Shown piece by piece: positions 50,431 to 64,000 of a stretch of 64,000 nucleotides of DNA. A model generated the notes under the pieces. It had not been told where the DNA came from, searched no databases, and was given only the letters and a program-made list of their open reading frames with translations. The position numbers and the translations under genes were made by a program. Source of the DNA: Dysidea avara (Eukaryota; Porifera; Demospongiae; Dictyoceratida; Dysideidae); the NCBI RefSeq assembly GCF_963678975.1, contig NC_089281.1, forward strand, positions 28,355,151 through 28,419,150. Reading direction: 5' to 3'. Position 1 is the stretch's first letter, and each line of letters opens with the position of its first letter.

Positions 50431-50716
50431 CAGTCTCGCCGGGCATGGCCCGACCGCTATTTTATCTACAGAAGGCGGCTCCGCTAAACCATGCAAGAAC
50501 CAACCATATGCTGGCGTCTGGCATCACAGCAAATACTGTTGTTACAATTGTAGAATTGTAAACAGGACAAGTGGAATCCCTAGCTACAAAAAGCTCACGT
50601 GATGAGTGCAAAGTCTCTGTCACGAAATTACGAGGCTTCCTCCCCTACTACCATAAAACTAACTGATTTAGCTACTCGACAATGAATGAAAGGCCTTAAA
50701 ATAGTACAGTACAACA
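50431..50716 (+). promoter_or_regulatory. Upstream region of receptor D
   Basis: Contains CTCACGTGATGAG with a CACGTG E-box at 50596-50601, about 115 bp before the start codon. E-boxes are also present between B and C, so this may be a shared control element. Confidence 0.35.
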
Positions 50717-55698
<4,982 letters not shown>

Positions 55699-58600
55699 CA
55701 CACAACGACACACATACATGTACTCAACTTTCCTGACAATGTCACACACGGACATCTAGACTGCACTGTATTTTATTAGGCAGTGAACTGAATCATAATT
55801 ATGTATGTATGTATGGATGTATGCTGTTACCATAACAAGTGTTTATACTGCTAAGAGAGAACCGTGAGCGTACCCATTTTATGTGTTTGTTGCATATGTG
55901 CATGTGTGTTTTAGAATCTGAAAGGCTGAAATTATTCTGTTGTGACTATTACAATTAGAATCCACATGGTTGTTATAATCTGGGCAGCCTGGAAATGTTA
56001 TCTGAGCCATGCAGAAACACCATTTGATGTGGCCAGCACATTTAGTGTACCAATTACAACAATACTTTATATTGTTTGCACACATACAAAATTAGATAAT
56101 TACCTTTGATTAAAATTTTGGCTTGAAAGGAATTTGTTTTGCTACAATGTAGACAACATGTTACCTTTCTGGTGTATGTGCATGTGAGGTGATTGAATGT
56201 GGCATGCCCAGAGAAACATGTAGCTGCGAGTAAGTTAGCTGAGACGTATGTATACTTTTAATGTGCACTGCACACACACGCACACACAAAAGCAAAACCT
56301 TTGACTACCATACAGCACGGTCACACCTACCAGTGAACCAGCAATGGGACATGTACAACTGTGCACTACTCTCTCTCAGTACTGTAGTACTATGCAGGCA
56401 GATCTTGTCACACATACATGCATGCACACACACCGGCACATATACATACCCAAAATATAATGGGATACCTCTCAATAAGGATCACTATACATCTGGTGAT
56501 TGTGATCTCGTTGTTGGTATCAACACTACACCATAACTATTATATAATAATAAATAATAGATGTATTGACAGTATTGTTTTGTCTATTGTAGCATGGATT
56601 CTGTTAAGGGTGGTCTCATCTGGATCACCATATAAGTACATGCATCCTCACCTCTAGATAATATCATGCTACTAATTAAACTGCAAAATGAGCGCATTGT
56701 CACAGCCTAGTAAAATACAGACCCTTGCCACACTGGAACCAAGCTTATTGATTATTATAAGTATCCAGTGATGCTTGATAAACTCCAAGGGAATAGATCT
56801 TTAATGTACCAGACTAATGGTTTACATGGTATATTCTTCATGTACACTATATAACTGTTCAGATTTTGCAGCCAAAAATACTACTTATTAAAGAAGCCAT
56901 GCATGAGCTGAAGTAAACCTTCAGCTGTGTTTAGGACGACATGACCAGGCTGGAATGAAAGAGCAGCTAACTGACTGTACACTACATGTATATTCTGTAC
57001 TGTAAAGCATTTTATACTGACTGTAGTACCCCATGAAAGCTTAAATAATCTGGCATACAAGTAAATCAATGTCAGGCCACCGATAGAAGAGAAGGCTGTA
57101 CTAGTGGTGTAACTTATTACATCATAATGCATTCTCTATCTTTGTGTCTGCAACAGTAAGTGGGTCATATGCAATAATATAGTAGATTAGCTATGCAGCT
57201 CATGTTGACACTCTAACACAACACACGGCAGAAATGGCCAAATAGCCATGATACAAGTAGGTATTTATTATAGACGCCCTACTGAGCTTTAGAAGCCTCA
57301 AGCCTGTAAGAGGTGCCACCCATAGCCGGACACCTAACAAACAAAGTGCATGCATGCATGGGACAGTGAAATCATAAGCAGTGGAAGAAAAGGTCAACCT
57401 AAGCATAACTCCACAGCTGGGCTACATGCATTCTAGCAAGTAGCATAATTATACAGTGGATTTACAACTAGCAGAGAAATTCAAACATATAGGTACAAAT
57501 TTTGTAAATGCTATGGTGAACAGCATATGCTCAAACAGTGGCTTATAAACTATTTGTTTTACAACTAGCCCTAACCTGAGACCAGGCGGGGGGGAGTTGT
57601 TACACATGGTCCAAGCTAAATACTGAATTTTGCTTTTGTGTATGAAGTATGTATAGAGCTCTACATTGTCATGATTATCCAAATAGTTAAAGTGAGGGTT
57701 TGTGTTGCATAGTGCAAGACTGAAATTATTTCTAACTAACTATATACAGGGGGGCCTGGGAACATACTCCCCTAGGAAATTTTGAAACACAGTTGTGGAC
57801 AAGATTGAATCTGGAAGCAATTTGAGAGAAATGACTTGAGTAATTTAAAGAAATAGCAAGCTGAAAAGATGAAATTAAAAACAACTGAGAACAAGTGAAC
57901 TATGTATGTATGCGTACAAGCCAATTTTTAGAGTAAACTGTCATTTTATATATTTTAAGGAAATTTTATTACAGTAAAAAAGAAAATTAAAGTCATAATT
58001 ATAAGTTAGATTGTAAGACAATTTTTAATCAAAAAGTGGACCACAAAATGGAAAATTTAAAAAATGACTATTTCAATATTTGAATCTTGAGGTACTTTTG
58101 CTGTAGTAAACTAAGAGAGGTAACATATTTCCTGTGGTATTTTAGCCTGACTTTACAACTAGCTAGCTCAATCACCATTTACAACTAACTAAAAGTCATT
58201 TAATATTAAAAAAAAAAAAAAAACTAGCCCCTCAAAATAGTGTATAATTGATGCTTCATCCCACAACATGGTTATAAAGCCAACGTGAGACACTCATGTA
58301 CATTGACACACATATATACAGTAATCTGATATGAGTGCAACACTGCATGTAATCTATAAGCAGTGTACATTAATTTTTCTCTATCATAATATTAAGACAG
58401 AATTTATACTTGAACACATCTGGTACTACCCGTTGCATGCACCAGATTTGTGCCAGTATGTATAATATGTTGTATAACAGTTATATTATTGTGATGAATA
58501 TTTAAACTGCCATAAACTACTTTTTGTACACCAAGCCAAACTATCAGATGATGTAGTTGCAAACACATTTTCAACCAATTTAGCACAGTGCTGCAACTTT

Positions 58601-59157
58601 AACATTTTCACAGCTTTGTATTGTACAACTACAATTTGTAGTTGTAGCAGATTATGAACAGATCACTGGTTGGACCCATGTGACATTACTTTTAGGAAGC
58701 GTTCTACCTGGGACCCTACTTGACATTCAGGATCTATTTGACATGGTCTTACTAATGAGGTCATGAAACATACCTTAGGTTCGGGGCCTTGCCATGATGA
58801 GGCATGGATCTTACTTACAGACTACAAAGTAGTTTTTCACTGATGAACAGGAAGTAAATGTGCAGTTCTCTGCAGCGAGAGAGGCACCATAAACTACAAT
58901 GATTATTGATTTTTGTTTGGAAAATAAACTTCAATTTCATACATTATATGATTTTAGATAACTATTATAGAAAACTGAAAAAAATTAATACAGCAAATTC
59001 TAGGAATGTCTGTTTAAAAATATTTTGAAAACTTATAAATCATATTCACAAATTACATGCACAATGAATTCTTTTAATTTAGATATCTATTATAAAAATC
59101 AGAAAAACTATTATACAGCAAACTTTAAGAATATCTGTTTAGAATTTTATTTACAAG
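55699..59157. other. Intergenic stretch, no gene seen
   Basis: About 3.5 kb, AT-rich. It has a TATG patch (55801-55822), a diverged GGGGCCTGGGAACATACTCC repeat fragment near 57750, and a 17-A run near 58210. No open frame has a domain. Confidence 0.45.
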
Positions 59158-60627
59158 TTACACACTTTTCTTAACAGGGAGGGGAAGCTTAAATGGTGGC
59201 AGATTGGGATGAGCCTTAAACACGTTTGGTGGAAAGAATCCACCGTTGGGTCCAACAAGACAACGTTTACAAGCCAGATCAAACAACAAGGGATTATAAC
59301 TGTATAACTCGTCCAATACTTCTTTTTGTTCTGCAGTGATCAGTCGATAACTTAGTAACCGAGAAGTTAATACTACAATGTTAATGGCCGGGACAGGATA
59401 ATCAGACCCGTATACTAGTCGTGAATGGATGTCCCTAGCTTCTAGCAGCTCAGGAAGGTACTGAATCCGACGGAAGCTACATATAGCTGATATATCTGCA
59501 AACAACAAGTTTTCATACTTTTCCTCTCTCATGAGACGTAGCAATAGTGAAAAATTGGAGGTCTCCTTACTGCCGGGATTGTCCAAATCCTTTCCAGTAC
59601 CTTCTGTGGCACAATGAGCAGCAATTATCTTTACTCCACAGTCCAGTGGTTTACGGAGCTTCAGGGGATTTCCCAAGGTGTTGTCCAGAAAAGCAGCATT
59701 GACAGCATGTTCATCTCCAACATGCACAAGTATGGTCATATCTAACTCACATACCTTCTTATAAAAGCGAATACATTTTTCGTCAGCAGGATCAATACCC
59801 ATGGAATTTGGCAGCCATTTAATAACTGTACACCCAGCTAAAGCACACCTCTCTAATTCTTCTAAAGCATCAGACCTATACGGATTCACAGAGCAAAATG
59901 GATAAAAACAATCTGGCATATCGTGAGCAAGTGTAAGTGCATAATCATTCGGGACATACAAGGTTGTTTTATTTATATCTGCCTTCCCATCTCTAGAGTA
60001 GAACTTATCAAAAGGCAGCAGACAACATTTGGGATTCAGGAATCCTTTGCCTATAGGTTTCAATACATTTGCTGGAATGTAATGTTTTACAAGTCGGATC
60101 AATCGTGAAGTGTACAAAATATCTCCTCCATCCATTTGCGGTACTTGTGCTGCAGCCATAAACACTAAAGTCTTCAGTCTCCTAATGGGAAACCACCAAG
60201 ATTTAGTTGATGGATGGAGGTAACAATCTGAACCAGAGTCACCATGTCCTACTAGGTGAACATGATAGTCTACCACATCAGAGGGGTCCACATCTTTGAA
60301 AATGTCTCGCAGGAGAGATTGGGCGTTGGCAGACAATCTACAAGACGATTCACCTTCTTTACACTCCAGCATGTGCTCTGGTTCATTCGTAAACCCTCCA
60401 CCTAACTTTCTCCCAATGTAACCCAGTATGCCACTCCGCGGGGTCGGCGGGCCAGACAAATACTCAACACTGCTAGTTGAAATAAAAGTTCTCTCTCTAT
60501 GACACATCACTACTTTACCATCAGAAGTTATTGTGGTAGAAGACTCTTCTTCTTCAGTATAAGTCCAAGTAGAGGCGGTGCTCTCTTCCACCGAAGTATC
60601 CTTACCGAGTACAGGCTGTAAAGCCAT
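59158..60627 (-). CDS. Intronless amidohydrolase (Amidohydrolase-2 type)
   Basis: A single 489-residue frame. The ATG at 60627 (MALQPVLGK) is the likely start; the frame extends to a GTG at 60642, but GTG is not a usual start in animals. Metal-dependent TIM-barrel hydrolase motifs appear in order: HxH in DYHVHLVGHG (about residues 122-124), the VIKWLPNSMG strand, HVGDEH, AHCATEG and a late YGSDYP with the catalytic Asp. These fit PF04909-type amidohydrolases and decarboxylases; the substrate cannot be told. The N-terminal 100 residues are acidic, Ser/Thr-rich and unlike the barrel. The absence of introns, in a window where other genes are split into many exons, and its resemblance to bacterial family members suggest horizontal gain or a retrocopy. 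It is head to head with the INPP5A-type gene, 159 bp apart. Confidence 0.85.
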   Translation of the reverse strand: MALQPVLGKDTSVEESTASTWTYTEEEESSTTITSDGKVVMCHRERTFISTSSVEYLSGPPTPRSGILGYIGRKLGGGFTNEPEHMLECKEGESSCRLSANAQSLLRDIFKDVDPSDVVDYHVHLVGHGDSGSDCYLHPSTKSWWFPIRRLKTLVFMAAAQVPQMDGGDILYTSRLIRLVKHYIPANVLKPIGKGFLNPKCCLLPFDKFYSRDGKADINKTTLYVPNDYALTLAHDMPDCFYPFCSVNPYRSDALEELERCALAGCTVIKWLPNSMGIDPADEKCIRFYKKVCELDMTILVHVGDEHAVNAAFLDNTLGNPLKLRKPLDCGVKIIAAHCATEGTGKDLDNPGSKETSNFSLLLRLMREEKYENLLFADISAICSFRRIQYLPELLEARDIHSRLVYGSDYPVPAINIVVLTSRLLSYRLITAEQKEVLDELYSYNPLLFDLACKRCLVGPNGGFFPPNVFKAHPNLPPFKLPLPVKKSV

Positions 60628-60786
60628 TACTCCAATTAACACACACGAATATCACGTGCTAATTGAAATATTCTAGTTACAAGTCTGTGATGTTTAGTTT
60701 GCGCGCTTACTTCATAACCGGATATCGCTGTGGTTGAGTTGCGTTATTTTCATTTGAAAGGAGTGATACTGAGCGACATTGTCAAG
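60628..60786. promoter_or_regulatory. Bidirectional promoter, amidohydrolase and INPP5A-type gene
   Basis: Only 159 bp lie between the two start codons. Contains ATCACGTGCT with a CACGTG E-box at 60653-60658 and no clear TATA box. Confidence 0.5.
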
Positions 60787-63700
60787 ATGGATGATCCGAC
60801 ACGAAGCAGGACGGTTTTGGTGATGACTGCTAACCTGGGCTCTTTGTTTGACGAGGTAAACCACTTTAATTGCACTGAACATGATTTGTGCTTTGTTACT
60901 TAGTACACAGGAAGGCATAATTTCTTACTTATACTACTACTACTGCGTACATTTGCTGCTTGTGAAACAGTAGTAGAATTATCTTTCTAACTGGAAATTA
61001 AGTGTATTGCATACTTCTTTAAACAAGCTGAGGCAAGGGTAATTTGTTATGCTGCTTGCATTTGATTGGCTATTGGGAGTTTTTTAATGTTGCTTAATTA
61101 ATAGCACATCTTGGTATGCACCTGTGCATATGTCCTTGTGAGTGGGAAGTTGCCTTTGGTCATGTTTCTGTGTTGGTGTAACCTTTGTGTTTCTCTTTCA
61201 GCCGCCGCTGTGGAGTTTTGCCACCTGCAGGTACTCACACCAGCTTGGCGTTGCTATGACTAAGAAATTCACATCAATTAGCACTGCCTTCGTACATCCG
61301 TTGTAGTGTTTACTTGTATCAATGTGTTGCAAACCCTGTCGACCTGTGTTACAAACCCTGCCGACCTTCGTATACCCTTGAACATTCTAGCACCTGCCAT
61401 TGTTGTAGTTACTTGTAGCAATGTGTTGCAAACCTTGTCGACCTTCGTATACCCTTGAACATTCTGGCACCTGCAATGGCGTTCAGTAGCATTAGAGATT
61501 TAGTGTGGTACATCAGTTTATGCATAGAATTAGCTTCTTTGTATTTTGAACTGTTTTTATTTGATATAATGTTGTCTCAGTGATAAGGTAAGAGAGATTT
61601 GTGAGAAAACTGTGTTGAAGGAAGGATATTTCTTAATGGCCTGGTGATAACAGGCCATAGATAGGCAGTATGCATGTTTCAGTAGTTTTACTAATGAAGT
61701 ATTATATAGCCCCTGGTTTATTTTTCAATGAATATAATAGGTGTTTTTAAAAGAAATTCTTTAGAAGTTCATTTCAAATTTGTAAATTTTGGTATATTTT
61801 GTTATTTTTTCACTGTAGGACACCATGGAGTTGCAGTGGTTTAACAGCTTTGAGGAGGTAAGAATTTTATTAGTAGCATATTATGTTGTGTGTCCCACCG
61901 AATGTCACTGTCACAGGTAATGGAGTTGCGCAAGCCTGTTGTAGTGGCACTGCATTTGCAAGAAGTTGGTGGGAAGGATTATGAAGTGTCCATGCCGAAA
62001 GTTGATACCTTTGTCAGGTGAGCATAATAATCATAAACAACCTCTATTTGACACTATTTCATACCCACTTTTACTGCTACCTTTGAAAAGGTAAATGTTT
62101 ATTTATCTGGCTTAGCTACATAGTGGATAATATTGATGATAAATGCTTGACTATTTGACAAGTTTTTTTTTGTCTAATTTGTTAGTTCCAGTTGCCCAGA
62201 AATTTTGTTAAGTCTACAATGTTGTGATTAGCAGCAGTTGAGTACAATGAAGCTCCATACTTGCTGACCACCTCATTATAGTGAGACCATCTCAAGTAGT
62301 TTTCCTGAAGTGTACTTCATGACCTCATCAATAAGACCACCTCATTTTCAATGAAGTCCCAAGCATAGTTAATGTGTACTTCTGTGAATAACTCTATACC
62401 TCAGTGTTATACAGTAGTTTTAATTTTGTTTCACTACTGTGCATGTAAAAAAGACAAGGAAGTCTATGCATGATGTATTGTTTTGTTTCTGGTAATACCT
62501 ATTTTATTTGAGGACAATAAATTAACACGAGGTGTAGTTGCCGTCCTGCAATGCACCTGGTTGAAGAAAGTTGTGTCTGTCTATGTTTCTCATCACACCC
62601 TTGTGAACAAAATTATGTGATGAGATATGAACGAACCACATCAACGTAAAAAGGACACTCAATATTAGTAACTACTGTATAAAATGTGGTCCCTTTGATA
62701 ATCAGGACACTTGTCCATGGTCCCATTTGTATTAGTGTGTGCACATTTGGATCCCTGAGACTTCAGGTGTCTAAATTGGACTATGAACAAGTGTCTTGAG
62801 ACCTTGGTAGTGAGGTGTCCTGATTTCAGGAGTCTAAATGTGTGTACAAATGGTCAGTGTCTTGATTATTAAGGTGGTGAAGTGTCCTGATTTTAGGGAT
62901 GTAAATATGTGCACACTAATACAAATGGACCATGTCCTGTGTCTTTGTCAGTCAGGTGTTCTGATCAGGACATCTCACTAATAAGGACTCAAAGGTGTCC
63001 AGAGTAGACGATACAGCTACATATGGGAGGGACCCTGGCTAAGAATATTTTGCACAAACATGATGAAGATGTACAAAAAGGCCCATACTTCGAGTGCATA
63101 CTGCACTAATAACTTGATTATTCAAGAGTTCCCATGTTTAGCAAATTTCTTTACAACAATTGTATGACCAGCTTGTAATTTACTGACTGGTTGCTATGCG
63201 ACCATGCAAAATTCAAAGCGTGCTGTAAATCACCTACCTGATAAGAGAGTTAACTTTGCAACCAACCCACCAATGCTTAACTTGGCAACCATGTCAGCTT
63301 CAAGTCACTGTCAAAGCTTAATAAATATGCTGGTAGTCATTGTGTGTGAGGCTTCCCTAGTGTCCGTTGAGCTTCACTATAATTGATACTGCTGGAGCAT
63401 TTATATGTGAAAAGATTTCTGAAATACTAGAACTACATTAGAAACTTGTACAAAGAATACCCTGAAATGTATGGCCTTGGTATGTCCATAATCCTGATTC
63501 ATGCATTTAAACCCCTACTCCTCTCTAATAGGGATGTCTTGATAATCGGGTGCACTTGTCCCCTGTCCCAATTATGTACCATGTATATATTTGCTGGGCT
63601 CAAATACACACCAGGTAATTCATCCCAAGGTATGGCATTGGCTCGTTTAAACGCTGGGGTGTCTAAAACTAGGCTATACTTCTAATAAAATGCTGGACTG

Positions 63701-64000
63701 GCATACTGTACAAGAATCTATCTATCGGATAAAAATTGACACCTTACAAATAAGGACACTTAGGGTATTCTGGAGGTGAAAGGAATAGACATGCAGGCTA
63801 AACAGTGTCCAGTGGTTATCCAGATTTCATGTGTGTCCACTTTGGTGGCTCCAGCTGTATTGTTAATGTTGTGAGTATAATTAGTGACAGGAATGAATTT
63901 CATGCCTCTAATGGAAGCCATTTATTGACTCTGTAGCCACTTGATGTCCTTGAAGTGTATGACTTTTCTGAATCGTTTGAGAGGATATCTGGATAAGGAC
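60787..64000 (+). CDS. INPP5A: Inositol polyphosphate 5-phosphatase A, 5' part
   Basis: Four exons, the last cut by the window end: 60787-60855, 61819-61857, 61917-62017, 63937-64000. They encode MDDPTRSRTVLVMTANLGSL..., DTMELQWFNSFEE, VMELRKPVVVALHLQEVGGK...KVDTFV and SHLMSLKCMTFLNRLRGYLD.... They run colinear with the N terminus of animal INPP5A: VTANVGSLFDD, then KPHFMALHCQEFGGKNYEAS and VDKFV, then the NRARVYLDENY segment. The enzyme removes the 5-phosphate from Ins(1,4,5)P3 and ends calcium signalling, usually at the plasma membrane through a C-terminal lipid anchor not in view. The start has a good context (AAGATGG). The third intron is 1.9 kb and repeat-bearing. Confidence 0.85.
61302..61475. 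repeat. Imperfect tandem duplication in INPP5A intron 1
   Basis: Two copies of a unit with ACTTGTAxCAATGTGTTGCA, CTTCGTATACCCTTGAACAT and CACCTGC; the first copy contains an extra internal repeat of the CAAACCCTGxCGACC phrase. Confidence 0.75.
62695..62945. repeat. Foldback repeat in INPP5A intron 3
   Basis: The segment 62697-62765 is the imperfect reverse complement of about 62875-62940; both contain CACTAATACAAATGG or its inverse and CCTGATT. Related phrases (GTCCTGATTTCAGG) recur between the arms. Likely a non-autonomous element. Confidence 0.6.
62946..63936. other. Rest of INPP5A intron 3
   Basis: No exon is recognised. The short open frames at 63204-63386 and 63446-63685 lack domain similarity. 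Confidence 0.4.

Noticed and set aside
60628-60642. Amidohydrolase start at 60642
   Set aside because: The codon there is GTG; the first ATG in frame is at 60627.

Overview
The window looks like nuclear DNA of an early-branching animal, most likely a demosponge. The clues are immunoglobulin-type receptor tyrosine kinases in a tandem and inverted cluster, many 40-60 bp introns with plain GT..AG borders, an SH2 adaptor, an INPP5A orthologue, and AT-rich spacers full of small transposons, a tRNA-derived SINE and long (GT)n tracts. The species assignment is inference; no name can be proved from the sequence.

Layout. 1-447: 3' end of an unrecognised gene. 841-6140: a hairpin-ended repeat interrupted by a nearly whole DIRS retrotransposon (919-5548). 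7112-8264: two small MITEs, one of hAT type with an exact 8-bp target duplication. 9250-11306: a decayed Mutator-like transposase followed by a YqaJ-type exonuclease. 15104-20006: SH2-domain adaptor, 5' end not found. 20380-28322 (+) and 29059-39089 (-): two receptor tyrosine kinases, A and B, lying tail to tail as a large inverted duplication. 39296-42182 (+): receptor C, head to head with B across 206 bp, with Ig domains and a membrane helix but no kinase. 42183-50716: about 8.5 kb of repeats. 50717-55698 (+): receptor D, a complete receptor tyrosine kinase and the closest relative of C. 59158-60627 (-): intronless amidohydrolase of bacterial look. 60787-64000 (+): first four exons in view of an INPP5A-type inositol polyphosphate 5-phosphatase, head to head with the amidohydrolase.

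The main biology is the four-receptor cluster. All four proteins start with a signal peptide and the same short acidic/cysteine module, then carry three Ig-like domains and one membrane helix. A, B and D continue into a split tyrosine kinase whose insert is rich in tyrosine motifs, including pYxN types. C ends in a short tail. A, B and C finish with S/T-x-V, the form of class I PDZ ligands. Within each pair, stretches of near identity sit beside stretches of strong divergence: the A/B kinase exons and introns are almost identical while one Ig exon is only about half identical. This mosaic is what gene conversion plus diversifying selection would give. With an SH2 adaptor next door, the locus is a candidate recognition-receptor cluster; this function is inference.

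Gene models were built by hand from open frames, splice borders and phase. The four receptor models each close in frame from ATG to stop.
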